This document shows, one piece after another, positions 7,112 to 16,038 of a DNA stretch of 32,346 nucleotides. The DNA comes from Litoribacterium kuwaitense (GTDB taxonomy: Bacteria; Bacillota; Bacilli; Bacillales; DSM-28697). Both the position numbers and the translations under genes were made by a program. The stretch spans positions 1 through 32,346 of the forward strand of contig NZ_JAALFC010000037.1 of the NCBI RefSeq assembly GCF_011058155.1. The letters run 5' to 3'. How positions within the stretch are numbered: position 1 is the stretch's first letter; every line of letters begins with the position of its first letter. Below the pieces are notes generated by a model that did no database searches, was not told the origin of the DNA, and saw nothing but the letters and a program-made list of their open reading frames with translations.

Positions 7112-8116
7112 ATCTCTTTGCAAAATGATCAGCGTAAAGTCATCTCTCAATTCGAATCCCTGCAGTCTCATGAGTTCATCATACACACTCTCAACAATCT
7201 CCTGAGGCGATAAATGCATATACTTACGAATGAGATCAACGATGTACTCTCTTTCAACAAACTCATCACCTGCACGGCATTCAGTCACCCCATCAGACAA
7301 AAGAACGATCATATCACCGGGAGCGACGTCAAGCTGGTATTCCTCAAATGAAGCTTGTCTTGTCACACCGAGGACGACACCCTTCGTAGAAATTTCGGCA
7401 AAACGATCTTTTTTGGCTTCATAAAAGAAACCAGGCTCATGTCCAGCTGATGAAAAGAAAAATGAGTGAACACGTGTATCATAAATACCGTATAACATTG
7501 TGACAAACATGCTTGGGTCAACATTGCGCTCGACGACTCTGTTTAAGCTTTCTAAAACAGCGCTCGGCTGCATTCTCGTTTCAGGCAAGCTGTCCATAGA
7601 ATATTTGATCATCGACATGCATAAAGCCGCCGGCATTCCTTTACCAATCACATCTGCAATTGCCACACCGAGGCAATTGTTTTCATCACAAGTAAAATGA
7701 TGGTAATCGCCGTTCATTTGACGAGCCGGCACACTAAGCGCGCCAATTTGCATCTCCGGCACGCTCGGAATATCAGTTTGCAGTAGTGTCGTTTGCATAT
7801 TCGCAGCGACTTCCATCTCCGTTTTAAGCTCTAGCTGACGATGTCGTAAACTCTGATGCTCACGATAAGCAAAGCCATAGCTGATCATGACCTCAAGCAA
7901 AAAATCAAAGGAGACAAGCACTTCTTTCGGAAGATCTGGATAAGTCTCCTTGAGCATACTTACGTGGTAATTGACAATTTCCTCAGGAGAAATGTTTTGT
8001 TCGATAGCTCTTCTACTGAGCTCCTGACCTTTATATAACATTTGCTCATCTTGTTTTTGTAAATATTGCTTCAAAAACGATTGATAACTTTTCTGAACGA
8101 TGTCACGATTGTCCAA
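7106..8116 (-). CDS. rsbU: RsbU, PP2C phosphatase activating RsbV
   Basis: A 336-residue protein. Residues 1 to about 85 match the helical RsbT-binding domain. From about 115 onward there is a SpoIIE/PP2C phosphatase domain with QMNGDYHHF, IADVIGKGMPAAL, SSAGHEPGFFY and LLSDGVTECR, containing the metal-binding aspartates. RsbT released from the stressosome binds RsbU and switches it on, so that RsbV-P is dephosphorylated. The start is TTG (8114-8116) after a strong AAGGAGG. The stop is shared with the -35 element of the downstream promoter. Confidence 0.95.
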   Translation of the reverse strand: MDNRDIVQKSYQSFLKQYLQKQDEQMLYKGQELSRRAIEQNISPEEIVNYHVSMLKETYPDLPKEVLVSFDFLLEVMISYGFAYREHQSLRHRQLELKTEMEVAANMQTTLLQTDIPSVPEMQIGALSVPARQMNGDYHHFTCDENNCLGVAIADVIGKGMPAALCMSMIKYSMDSLPETRMQPSAVLESLNRVVERNVDPSMFVTMLYGIYDTRVHSFFFSSAGHEPGFFYEAKKDRFAEISTKGVVLGVTRQASFEEYQLDVAPGDMIVLLSDGVTECRAGDEFVEREYIVDLIRKYMHLSPQEIVESVYDELMRLQGFELRDDFTLIILQRDV

Positions 8117-8131
8117 AACTGAATATCCTCC

Positions 8132-8533
8132 TTATCGGAGCCACTTCTTCGCTGTGATTTCCGTACCCTTATCTTCACTGGAACTTAAATCGAACTCGTC
8201 CATGAGGCGTTTCACACCAGGCAGACCTGCTCCAAGGCCTCCAGAGGTAGAATACCCATCTTCCATGACACGACGGATATCTTTAATGCCTGGCCCATTG
8301 TCCACAGCGGAAATGACAAGTCCTCTCTTTCCAAGTTCTTCGATTGGATAGATGCATATTCGTCCTGACCCTGCGTAAAGATAGATATTTCTCGCCAACT
8401 CAGATATGGCTGTGGTAATCCTGGCCTGATCTACATTCCCAAATCCGATATCTTTTGCTACATTTCGTCCCAATTGTCTTGCGGCCACGATGTCCCATTC
8501 TTTATGTACATCTACACAGGATTGGATATTCAT
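8132..8533 (-). CDS. rsbT: RsbT, stressosome kinase and RsbU activator
   Basis: A 133-residue GHKL kinase. N-box SELARNIYLYA (Asn49), DNGPGIKD (Asp78) and GGLGAGLPG are all present, so the ATP site looks intact. In B. subtilis RsbT phosphorylates RsbS and RsbR and then leaves the stressosome to activate RsbU. The ATG begins 1 nt after the rsbS stop, and its ribosome site GGGGG lies inside rsbS. Confidence 0.96.
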   Translation of the reverse strand: MNIQSCVDVHKEWDIVAARQLGRNVAKDIGFGNVDQARITTAISELARNIYLYAGSGRICIYPIEELGKRGLVISAVDNGPGIKDIRRVMEDGYSTSGGLGAGLPGVKRLMDEFDLSSSEDKGTEITAKKWLR

Positions 8534-8534
8534 A

Positions 8535-8891
8535 TTAATCCCCCAGTTCCTGCTGCAGGCGCTCTAATCCTTGTTCAAGATCCAATGCAGTCGGGACTGT
8601 CCGCATGGATATGCCAAGATCAATCAGCGTGATCGCCACAGCAGGCTGAATACCCGTTAACACGACTTTTGCACCCATTAAATTAGACATGCCCACGACA
8701 TCTCCAAGCACTTTTGCGATAAATGAGTCGATCATATCTACTGACGTAAGGTCAATGACAATGCCTTTTGCACTTGTTTCATGGATTTTATTTAATAAAT
8801 CCTCTTGAAATTGAAGAGCGGTCTGGTCATCTAACTCCCATTGGATCGTTATGAGCAAGTATTCATGAAGCTTCAAAATCGGAATTCTCAT
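8535..8891 (-). CDS. rsbS: RsbS, stressosome core STAS protein
   Basis: A 118-residue single STAS domain protein, very close to B. subtilis RsbS. The phosphorylated serine lies in [14 protein letters not shown] (Ser56 here, Ser59 in B. subtilis, which has three more N-terminal residues). It forms the stressosome core with RsbR and holds RsbT. The ATG at 8889-8891 follows GGAGGG. It lies 11 bp after rsbR. Confidence 0.96.
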   Translation of the reverse strand: MRIPILKLHEYLLITIQWELDDQTALQFQEDLLNKIHETSAKGIVIDLTSVDMIDSFIAKVLGDVVGMSNLMGAKVVLTGIQPAVAITLIDLGISMRTVPTALDLEQGLERLQQELGD

Positions 8892-8902
8892 GATTGCCCT
8901 CC

Positions 8903-9723
8903 TTAATTATCTAAGCTTACCAGTTTCCTGTTCGTTATATTTAAAGCAAATTCAATGCCTTTGCGCAAAGTGCTTTTGGTTGGAAGATCGCTTAAATCAA
9001 TCCCTAAATTCACAATCGTTTGAGCAATTTCAGGACGTATGCCGACAAGAATACACTTTGCCCCAATTAACCGAACAGCATCTGCCGCCTGAATAATGTG
9101 ATGAGCAACCATCGTATCTACAACCGGAACGCCTGTAATATCGATGAGCACAACAGCAGAACGATGTTTAATAACGCCATCCAATAAATTTTCCATGACG
9201 AGCTTAGCGCGCTCCGTATCAATTGTGCCCACTAATGGCATCACCGTAATGTTTTCAAAGACTGGGATTAAAGGCGCCGACAGCTCCTGTAAAGCCACCT
9301 TTTGCAAAGTAACTGTATTCTCCCAAGAGCCAGAATAATGACGAACGATTTCATTCACCATTCCGTCAATCCATTGATCAATCACCTTCACGACGCTTCC
9401 AGGGTCACTCACCTCTTCTTGCTCGAATAAAATTTCCTGGGTAATTCGCCGAAACAGCTGTAAACCGCTGGTTAAATAGCTTAACGACCAGCCCATTCTG
9501 ATTAAACGTTCCGAGAATTGTTTCAATGCTTCTGAAAGTATGGTCGATTCATCGCTAATATTAGAAAAATCACTTCTATAAATTCATTGTTTGTTTGCTC
9601 ATAAACTTGATCAGAAATATATACAGACGGTTTTACGTCTTGTAATTGATTTAGACTGTCCGTCCATTGCTCAATAATGGTTTGTTGATGTTTTTGAATG
9701 GCTTCTACAAGATTCATTTTCAT
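8903..9723 (-). CDS. rsbR: RsbR stressosome sensor, reading frame broken by one base
   Basis: RsbR is the sensor of the stressosome, with an N-terminal non-haem globin domain and a C-terminal STAS domain. Here the first frame starts at the ATG 9721-9723 (after AAGGAAGGG) and stops at 9523 after 66 residues. The STAS half ([20 protein letters not shown]..., both phospho-threonines conserved in GTIDTE and PVVDTM) is in another frame, open from 9526 to 8903. Adding one T to the T5 run (A5 on the plus strand, 9565-9569) joins them through [17 protein letters not shown] into 273 residues; B. subtilis RsbRA has 274. A possible sigma A promoter is TTGCAA...TAATAT, about 100 bp upstream. If the lesion is real, the globin sensor half is lost. 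Confidence 0.88.
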
Positions 9724-9891
9724 ACAAACCCTTCCTTTATTAAAATTTACATTTAACACCAAATAACTTACAAAGCAATGCTAATCCTGTATTAACCACG
9801 CCAATCGTTACACAGCGAAGTTTCATACCTCTTATATTATTTCATGTTTCGTAAATGCTTGCAATTTTCACCGTCATTCCCTTTTTAAAAC

Positions 9892-9920
9892 AAAAAAAGT
9901 TGCCAAAAAATAAGCAACTT
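9892..9920 (-). terminator. Rho-independent terminator after mazF
   Basis: On the minus strand the stem AAGTTGC/GCAACTT (7 bp) is followed by a run of T. It lies 38 bp after the mazF stop, so mazEF and rsbR appear to be separate transcription units. Confidence 0.75.
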
Positions 9921-9957
9921 CTTCTGACTTACGGGAGTTATGTATAAAAAATTATAG

Positions 9958-10308
9958 TTAGAAATCAACTAGCCCTAAACTGATTTGCAGAGCCTCATCG
10001 ACATTTCTCATCATTTCGTCTCCGAGATGCGTGATCTTGTCAGTGAGACGCTGTTTATCAATTGTCCGAATCTGTTCTAGCAAAATGACCGAATCGCGTT
10101 CAAACCCATACCGTTGGGCATCAATTTCTACATGGGTTGGCAGCTTGGCCTTTTCAATCTGCGCTGTAATTGCAGCAACGATCACCGTTGGGCTAAAACG
10201 ATTGCCGATATCGTTTTGGATAATTAAAACCGGTCGAACACCTCCCTGCTCTGAGCCGACGACCGGTGAAAGATCCGCAAAATAGACGTCCCCCCGTTTG
10301 ACAATCAA
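9958..10308 (-). CDS. ndoA: MazF-type endoribonuclease toxin (NdoA/EndoA)
   Basis: A 116-residue protein, nearly identical along its whole length to B. subtilis EndoA: it starts [20 protein letters not shown] and contains [17 protein letters not shown] and [12 protein letters not shown]. The family cleaves single-stranded mRNA at UACAU in B. subtilis. The start is TTG (10306-10308). It begins 4 nt after the antitoxin stop, so the pair is co-translated. Confidence 0.96.
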   Translation of the reverse strand: MIVKRGDVYFADLSPVVGSEQGGVRPVLIIQNDIGNRFSPTVIVAAITAQIEKAKLPTHVEIDAQRYGFERDSVILLEQIRTIDKQRLTDKITHLGDEMMRNVDEALQISLGLVDF

Positions 10309-10312
10309 TGCG

Positions 10313-10585
10313 CTACACCCCGCTAACTAAGCGGTGCAGAGTGTGATCAGCTTCCTCCTCGGCAAAAAAAGCTTCTGAGGCAATATCCAGATTTATTTTT
10401 GCCATTTCCATATAACCGCGACGCATTGATTCGCGAATCTGACGCTTTTTTCTTTCACGAAGATACATTTTAGTCGCTTGATAGATCAGTTCGTTACGAT
10501 TTCCGTCCTCTTGATGCACAACACCGTCCAACTCATGCAAAAGCTGCTGAGGGAGCGTAACGGTGATATTCTCTGTATCGGACAT
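10313..10585 (-). CDS. ndoAI: MazE-type antitoxin (EndoAI), ribbon-helix-helix
   Basis: A 90-residue protein. The N-terminal half is a ribbon-helix-helix DNA-binding and dimerisation domain ([15 protein letters not shown]...RNELIYQAT). The C-terminal part ([20 protein letters not shown]) is the conserved segment that wraps MazF. I use the ATG at 10583-10585, with GGTGGAG upstream. A TTG one codon earlier is possible. The upstream 200 bp carry unusual inverted repeats, listed separately. Confidence 0.94.
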   Translation of the reverse strand: MSDTENITVTLPQQLLHELDGVVHQEDGNRNELIYQATKMYLRERKKRQIRESMRRGYMEMAKINLDIASEAFFAEEEADHTLHRLVSGV

Positions 10586-10617
10586 CAAAACTCCACCTCC
10601 ACCATCTTAGACCAGCC

Positions 10618-10768
10618 ATAGAGATTACGATCACTTTGCAATCCACTCATCATCTTACCATGTGATAAAGACATTGAAAAGCTAATCTCTATCCTTCCTA
10701 AGATGATAATTCGCCAACACGGGATAAAATCCTCTACATTTCTTCATAATTTTGTAGAAATGTGTTGG
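10618..10768 (-). promoter_or_regulatory. Structured 5' region of mazEF (crossing inverted repeats and hairpin)
   Basis: Between alr and mazE the DNA holds two inverted repeats that cross each other. ATAGAGATTA (10618-10627) pairs with TAATCTCTAT (10683-10692). ATCATCTTA (10649-10657) pairs with TAAGATGAT (10699-10707). Next to them is an 8-bp hairpin ACATTTCT/AGAAATGT (10736-10763), whose right arm overlaps one arm of a second, 7-bp pairing CCAACAC/GTGTTGG (10714-10720 with 10762-10768). In the mazEF mRNA this would allow a pseudoknot ending about 20 nt before the mazE ribosome site. Function is unknown. Confidence 0.4.
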
Positions 10769-10877
10769 AAACCGTCTTCTCTCGCCCATTGATTAGAATG
10801 AAGACTGCTTTCCCGTGTTTGACCATGGGCTTATGACCATTAAATATCATTTCTTATCCCAATTATTCTCTTGTTTC

Positions 10878-12011
10878 TCAAAAAATACGTGGGACTCGTA
10901 AAGATAATAAGCAAGGAACTTCATAATTAATCGTATCAAGCTGCTTCGCAACGTCATCCACGGTTCTTGCCCGGTTGCCGTCATACCCTATTAACGTCAC
11001 GACATCTCCGACAGAAGGTTTATTTTTCACTGAAATCATACACTGATCCATACAAACCCGCCCAACGATAGGCGCCTCTTCTCCATTAATAAGCACCGTA
11101 TAACCATTCATCTTGCGTAGCCAGCCATCCGCATAGCCAATCGGTAATGTCGCAATATATTCATTCTCTGCTGCTGTATATGTTGCCCCATAACCAATCG
11201 TGTCCCCTGCGTTGACCTGCTTCACCGCTATAATCTTCGTATATAAGGATAGTGCAGGTTGGAGCGGGAAAGGCAAATGATGAGATACCCACTCTGAGGG
11301 GGACAGACCGTACATCGAGATGCCCAGCCGACATAACGCTTGAGATCGCTCTGGAGACTGCAGTCCAGCTGCGCTATTTTCAGAGTGCACAAGCAATGGG
11401 TCGATCCCTTGTAAATGAAAAAAGTGACGCGCATCAGCAAACCGCTGCCGCTGCAAACTAAGAAATGTGTCATCTTCTTCATCCGCAGTTGCAAAGTGCG
11501 TATATAACCCTTCAACGTAAAAGTAAGACTTATAGACGTTCAAGGTTGTAGCAAAATCAGCAAATTCTTCACGGTGCCGCAGCCCAATTCGCCCCATACC
11601 TGTATCTATTTTAATGTGTATGTTACATACTGGTGCATCTTCTAGCATGCCAGCAGCTTGTTTAACCCATTCTGGCTGAAAGGCGGTCAGCGCAATATGC
11701 ATGACTGCTGCTGTTTTGACGTCATGAGGCCGAGTCCAGCCTAATACGAGCAATGGCGCTGTAATTCCTTTGCGTCGCAAAACGACTGCTTCGTCTAATG
11801 TAGCTACAGCAAGATGTGTCGCTCCAGCCCGTAAAGCAGCTGTAGCAACCTCCGCATCCCCATGTCCATAAGCATTGGCTTTCACGACAGCCATCACCTT
11901 TGTCGTTGAACCGAGGTGAGTAATCATATTTTTGACATTCGTTTCAATTGCCTCTAAATCAACCTCAGCCCAAGTATCTCTATAGATGGATCGTTCTCGT
12001 ACATCATCCAT
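10878..12011 (-). CDS. alr: Alanine racemase
   Basis: A 377-residue PLP-dependent fold type III alanine racemase, which interconverts L- and D-alanine for peptidoglycan. The PLP-binding lysine is Lys44 in MAVVKANAYGHG. The second catalytic base, tyrosine, is in TIGYGATYTA. The barrel segments GRIGLR and MDQCMISV are typical. The ATG at 12009-12011 follows GGAGA by about 8 nt. Family length is normal. It sits upstream of mazEF, as in B. subtilis. Confidence 0.97.
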   Translation of the reverse strand: MDDVRERSIYRDTWAEVDLEAIETNVKNMITHLGSTTKVMAVVKANAYGHGDAEVATAALRAGATHLAVATLDEAVVLRRKGITAPLLVLGWTRPHDVKTAAVMHIALTAFQPEWVKQAAGMLEDAPVCNIHIKIDTGMGRIGLRHREEFADFATTLNVYKSYFYVEGLYTHFATADEEDDTFLSLQRQRFADARHFFHLQGIDPLLVHSENSAAGLQSPERSQALCRLGISMYGLSPSEWVSHHLPFPLQPALSLYTKIIAVKQVNAGDTIGYGATYTAAENEYIATLPIGYADGWLRKMNGYTVLINGEEAPIVGRVCMDQCMISVKNKPSVGDVVTLIGYDGNRARTVDDVAKQLDTINYEVPCLLSLRVPRIF

Positions 12012-12086
12012 GTCATTCTCTCCAATGTCTCTAGATATCTTTCTTGTATCTAAGTTTATGTCAGCCCTATGATGAATTCAATCATT

Positions 12087-12116
12087 AAAAAACCTGAGAA
12101 CATTTTAGCTCTCAGG
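12087..12116 (-). terminator. Rho-independent terminator after the lipoprotein gene
   Basis: On the minus strand a 7-bp stem CCTGAGA/TCTCAGG is followed by six T. It lies 10 bp past the stop of the lipoprotein gene and ahead of alr, so alr probably has its own promoter in the remaining 75 bp. Confidence 0.75.
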
Positions 12117-12125
12117 TCGAAGCGT

Positions 12126-13172
12126 TTATTTTCCCGCTTGTGCTTGAACAGATTTTGCAACTGTTACGAGCTCATCTTGAGATAAATCGTTGGAGGCAAT
12201 GTAGAATTGGATACCTTCTGCTGACCATGAGATGGACCCTTTGTTAAGTGCTGCAATTGATGTTCCAATATTTACAGGCTCTCCTTCAGGCATAAACACA
12301 GGGCGCTCTGCTTCTAAATCAACATCAACATTTTCTTCGATTAGTGTAAATGAGCCTTCTTCACCTTTATAGCTCAAAATCTTGCGGTCCCCATCCTCTT
12401 GAGAAATGGTCTTCTCCTCGACCAAATCATACCCTAATGATTCATCGACATACATCACTGGGAAGGACGTCACCGCAGCAGCTTCTTCTGCATGACTGTC
12501 TTCTTCGTTCTCTTCTGCAACGGCTGGCATTTCCATAATTTGTGCCGCAGACTCATTTCTTTCCATATCAAAAGCATCTTCTTCAAAGGCTGGGTCAAAC
12601 TCAAAGGACGCTACATCAACCTGAACGAGGACAGCGCCATTGCTATCCAGCGCCTCGACACGCGCTAAAGAAAGATCTTTGTTTAAATAAATACGCTGTG
12701 CTGGTATGGTTTGGTGAGATTTGTAGTTCGTTTTCGTTTGAAACACATATTGGCTATCAACGATTTCAAAAGAAGCTTCTGGATCCATCAAGATATCTTT
12801 AACGAGCGAACCGTATAAATATGGCTGACTGCTATTTTCAGGCCAGTCGCTCTGAAATTTAAACTTTTTATTCAGTGCTGGTGTTAAAACGAATACCCCT
12901 TCTTCATTTCGCAAAATAATTTGACTAGGCTCATCTTCACCACGGCTAAGAAAAACACGATAGAAATCGGGTTGCTTGTACCATACATCTACGTCATAGC
13001 TTTGAGGCTCCTCACCTGCTTGAACAGTCATTGTTGCCTCTGCTTTATACCCTTCCATCGTCTCTAATTTATTCTCGAGATCCGCCATGACGTCTTCTTG
13101 ACTTTTGTCACCACACGCCGCCAACAATAAAATGAAGAACAACATGGTGATGCTGAAAAACGATCTTTTCAA
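12126..13172 (-). CDS. ydcC: LolA-like outer-surface lipoprotein (YdcC family)
   Basis: A lipoprotein with signal peptide KRSFFSITMLFFILLLAAC, with the lipobox LAAC placing the lipidated cysteine. The mature part has an outer-membrane-lipoprotein-sorting (LolA-like) fold pattern: an N-terminal GYKAEATMTVQ repeat, VDVWYKQPDFYRV and ILRNEEGVFVLTP. An acidic stretch rich in Glu and Ala follows (near residues 225-240), and then a DUF4367-like C-terminal domain. The frame is open to 13196. I prefer the TTG at 13170-13172, because AGAGGGG lies 9 nt upstream and the signal peptide then has a normal length. B. subtilis YdcC occupies the same position. The function is not established. Confidence 0.85.
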   Translation of the reverse strand: MKRSFFSITMLFFILLLAACGDKSQEDVMADLENKLETMEGYKAEATMTVQAGEEPQSYDVDVWYKQPDFYRVFLSRGEDEPSQIILRNEEGVFVLTPALNKKFKFQSDWPENSSQPYLYGSLVKDILMDPEASFEIVDSQYVFQTKTNYKSHQTIPAQRIYLNKDLSLARVEALDSNGAVLVQVDVASFEFDPAFEEDAFDMERNESAAQIMEMPAVAEENEEDSHAEEAAAVTSFPVMYVDESLGYDLVEEKTISQEDGDRKILSYKGEEGSFTLIEENVDVDLEAERPVFMPEGEPVNIGTSIAALNKGSISWSAEGIQFYIASNDLSQDELVTVAKSVQAQAGK

Positions 13173-13219
13173 TGTTTTCAACCCCTCTGTCTTCAATTCG
13201 ACGACAAAGGAGAGAACAA

Positions 13220-14746
13220 CTAAATTGATTTCTGATTTTCAACAGTACAAAGTACGCTGGACAGCGTATTAATTACATCTGTGGCGACCACTCCGATCAT
13301 TGAATGCCCACGATCGACCAGTGTATCTGCTGCTTTTCCGTGCAAATACACCGCATTGCACAATGCGTCGTCAATATGGTCATGGACCATGAGTAAAGCT
13401 GTCACCAGGCCAGTCAGTACATCCCCGGTTCCCCCTTTAGCCAGCGCAGCATTGCCTGTGGAATTGACAAATTGTCTGCCCTCGGGAGTAGTAATCAAGG
13501 TGTGAGGCCCTTTGAGCACGAGATAGATACGGTGCATTTTTGCAAAGTCTCGTGATACACGAAACCGGTCCGCTTGAACCTCCTTGATGGATAGACCACA
13601 CAACCGGGCCATTTCTCCCGGATGAGGCGTCAATATGGTAGGCCATGTCCGATGCTTTAAGTCCTCCAAATGTCGGCTGAGGTGATAAAGCGCATCTGCA
13701 TCCATCACAAGGGGCGCTTTTGTTCGTCTCATGAGTTGCTCCACAAGCCTGGCTGACCCTTGTTGCCGTCCGACTCCAGGACCAACGGCAATTGCATCAA
13801 ACGGGGTGACATCGGGAAGCACTCCGGAAAAGCTACCGGCAAAGTCTTCTTGACATTGCAGATATGTCGCTTCGGTCAGAGCTTGGGTCACCATCGATAC
13901 AAGTGATTTTGGTAATGCGAGCGTTGTGAGCCCTGCCCCTCCTCGCAGAGCAGCTTTTCCGGCAAGAACTGCTGCGCCCGGCATCTCTGGTGATCCGGCG
14001 AATAGACAAGCCTTTCCAGAGGTGCCTTTATGAGCATCATCGGGCTTCTGCGGGAAAGTCCTTAAAACATCCCGCCACTCCCAGAGCTGAAGCGCACTGT
14101 CTGTGACGTCAAAAGCTTTCTTCGGAATGCCGATATCTAATACATGTAGTTTGCCGTAAAAGGGCGTCCACTGTGGCTCGAAGGCTGATTGCTTCGGTGC
14201 ATGCAAGGTGAAAGTCTCATCAGCCTTAAATACAGGGCCTTCATGGAGCGCGTGGGCTACACCACTAGGTATGTCGACAGCAATCCGCCGCCCCTGCGCC
14301 TGATTTGCCCTCTTGATGAGCTCATCACAGGGAGGTCTCGGAGCTCCTTTTGCCCCAAGCCCCAGCATCGCATCAACCACGACCTCAGCTTGTTCGATAG
14401 CTAAAAAGAGCGGTTCCGGCTCCTGGGCAGAGTATACGTCATACGCATGTCCCGCCTTAATGTAAGCATGTAAATGCTTTTGCGCAGTTTGACTCAAATC
14501 CTCAGGCGGGTGCAACAGCCAGAGAGCCACCTCTCGGTTACACTCAGCTAAGAAACGGGCTGCCGCAATGGCATCTCCACCGTTATTGCCTTTACCCGCG
14601 AGAAGCAACACGCTTCCTTTTTCCACCTCAAGCTCTTTCCCAAGAGCCCTCCCTGCATTCTCCATAAGGAGGACTTCTGGTAAACTAGCAGCTTCCATAG
14701 TCCAGCGATCTACCTTGTACATGTCTTGAGCTGTGACGATCTTCAA
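13220..14746 (-). CDS. nnr: Bifunctional NAD(P)HX epimerase / ADP-dependent dehydratase
   Basis: A 508-residue fusion that repairs hydrated NADH and NADPH. Residues 1 to about 210 are the NAXE epimerase domain (LLMENAGRALGKEL, LAGKGNNGGDAIAAARFL, VDAMLGLGAKG). From about 225 the NAXD dehydratase domain follows, a ribokinase-like fold with GKACLFAGSPEMPGAAVLAG, TPHPGEMARL and the ATP/ADP site GGTGDVLTG (residues 438-446, catalytic Asp442). The start is TTG (14744-14746) with AGGAGGG 7 nt upstream. It sits 24 bp upstream of the first possible start of the lipoprotein gene, so the two are probably co-transcribed. Confidence 0.95.
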   Translation of the reverse strand: MKIVTAQDMYKVDRWTMEAASLPEVLLMENAGRALGKELEVEKGSVLLLAGKGNNGGDAIAAARFLAECNREVALWLLHPPEDLSQTAQKHLHAYIKAGHAYDVYSAQEPEPLFLAIEQAEVVVDAMLGLGAKGAPRPPCDELIKRANQAQGRRIAVDIPSGVAHALHEGPVFKADETFTLHAPKQSAFEPQWTPFYGKLHVLDIGIPKKAFDVTDSALQLWEWRDVLRTFPQKPDDAHKGTSGKACLFAGSPEMPGAAVLAGKAALRGGAGLTTLALPKSLVSMVTQALTEATYLQCQEDFAGSFSGVLPDVTPFDAIAVGPGVGRQQGSARLVEQLMRRTKAPLVMDADALYHLSRHLEDLKHRTWPTILTPHPGEMARLCGLSIKEVQADRFRVSRDFAKMHRIYLVLKGPHTLITTPEGRQFVNSTGNAALAKGGTGDVLTGLVTALLMVHDHIDDALCNAVYLHGKAADTLVDRGHSMIGVVATDVINTLSSVLCTVENQKSI

Positions 14747-14880
14747 AACGGTTCCCTCCTGACCGCAATATATCCTATGATAGGGGTTGTCACATTATGC
14801 AGACGAGCTCTTTAACAACACGCTTACGTTCCGTCTATGACACTTGAAACGATTGATGATGATTGCCTAACTAAAAAGGC

Positions 14881-15234
14881 TTATTCTTCTATAATCACTT
14901 GAACACATGCCACTTGCTCGCTATGTGTCACAGAGATATGTACACGCCGCTCTTCTTTGTTCGCACGCAGTACTGGTGCACCTGATGGACTTTTTAACAC
15001 CTCAATATCTTGAAATCCGCAAGCAGCCCCTAATCCAGTTCCTATCGCTTTTGCATAGGCTTCTTTTGCTGCAAAGCGTCCCGCAAGGTATTCAATTGCT
15101 CGGCGTCCAGACAATCGAGCGAATTCCTTCTGTTCCGCCGGTGTTAAAATACGGGTTGCAAATGAGGGTTTATCACGGTAAAACCGCTCTATCCGCGCCA
15201 GCTCTACAATATCTAAGCCAATCCCTACAATCAT
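14881..15234 (-). CDS. acpS: Holo-[acyl-carrier-protein] synthase
   Basis: A 117-residue phosphopantetheinyl transferase that transfers 4'-phosphopantetheine from CoA to ACP. The metal-binding Asp8 (GIGLDIVEL) and Glu58 (RFAAKEAYAKAIGTG) are present. The open frame extends 20 codons upstream, but the ATG at 15232-15234 with AAGGGGG before it matches the family N-terminus. It is divergent from the rhomboid gene, with about 100 bp between the starts. Confidence 0.95.
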   Translation of the reverse strand: MIVGIGLDIVELARIERFYRDKPSFATRILTPAEQKEFARLSGRRAIEYLAGRFAAKEAYAKAIGTGLGAACGFQDIEVLKSPSGAPVLRANKEERRVHISVTHSEQVACVQVIIEE

Positions 15235-15338
15235 CTCGCTTGCCCCCTTCATGATACGACTTTTCTTTCTTGGAGCTATAAAGATATGATACACTTACTT
15301 TAATTTAGCGTTGACGGAGTTAAAGAGGAGTTTTGCTT

Positions 15339-15938
15339 ATGTTCATACGAACCGAAAGCTTTAAAGAGTTCAGACGATCATTTCCAATTATCACTATACT
15401 TGTAGCCGTGCAGCTGATCATTGCTCTTTATATGCAGCTCGGCCTTCCCTATTCGGCGATTTTAATGTACCAAGGGGTTGGCTTCAACTATTTAATTGCT
15501 GAAGGCGAGTATTGGAGACTGATTACACCTATTTTTCTTCATGCCGGGATTGCCCACGTCATTTTCAACTGTTTCTCTCTCGTTTTATTCGGCCCAGCCT
15601 TAGAAAACATTTTAGGACGCGTGCGCTTTCTCATATTGTTTTTTGGATCAGGTATTCTTGCCAACATCATCACGTTCTTTATCGGTCCGGAGACATTAAG
15701 TCATGTCGGGTCATCAGGTGCCGTCTATGGGCTTTTTGGCATCTACGTATATATGATCTTTAATCGAAAAGATTTAATTGATCGTATGAATGCACAAATT
15801 ATCATTATTATTCTTGTGATTGGCATTATCATGAGTGTGTTTAATACGAATGTCAACATTTACGGGCATTTGTTTGGGTTTGTCAGTGGTGCTGCTCTTG
15901 CACCATTACTGCTCGCAAAGCGGCGAAGCCCTCGGCTG
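15339..15938 (+). CDS. Rhomboid family intramembrane serine protease (YdcA family)
   Basis: A 199- to 200-residue membrane protein with about six transmembrane helices. The catalytic serine is Ser126 in HVGSSGAVYGL (GxSG motif). The catalytic histidine is His177 in NIYGHLFGF. The loop-1 type motif EYWRLITPIFLHAGIAHVIFN is also present. I chose the ATG at 15339 because GAGGAG lies 8 nt upstream; a TTG two codons earlier is in frame. Substrates are unknown. The position next to acpS corresponds to ydcA in B. subtilis. The stop codon directly follows at 15939-15941. Confidence 0.94.
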
Positions 15939-15979
15939 TAAGACAATCTGCTTTCTTCACTTATTTTTACCATAAGTAA

Positions 15980-16031
15980 AGCCACTAGCCTTGTGAAGCG
16001 TAATATTCACAAACTGGCTAGTGGCTTTTTT
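15980..16031 (+). terminator. Terminator between the convergent rhomboid and ydbT genes
   Basis: An 11-bp stem AGCCACTAGCC/GGCTAGTGGCT is continued inward by a 7-bp stem TTGTGAA/TTCACAA, and followed on the plus strand by six T. It lies 38 bp past the rhomboid stop. On the minus strand the tail is less T-rich, but the stem probably also serves ydbT. Confidence 0.85.
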
Positions 16032-16038
16032 ATATTTT

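Noticed and set aside
15235-15294. 20-codon N-terminal extension of AcpS
   Set aside because: The family N-terminus and a strong ribosome site point to 15234.
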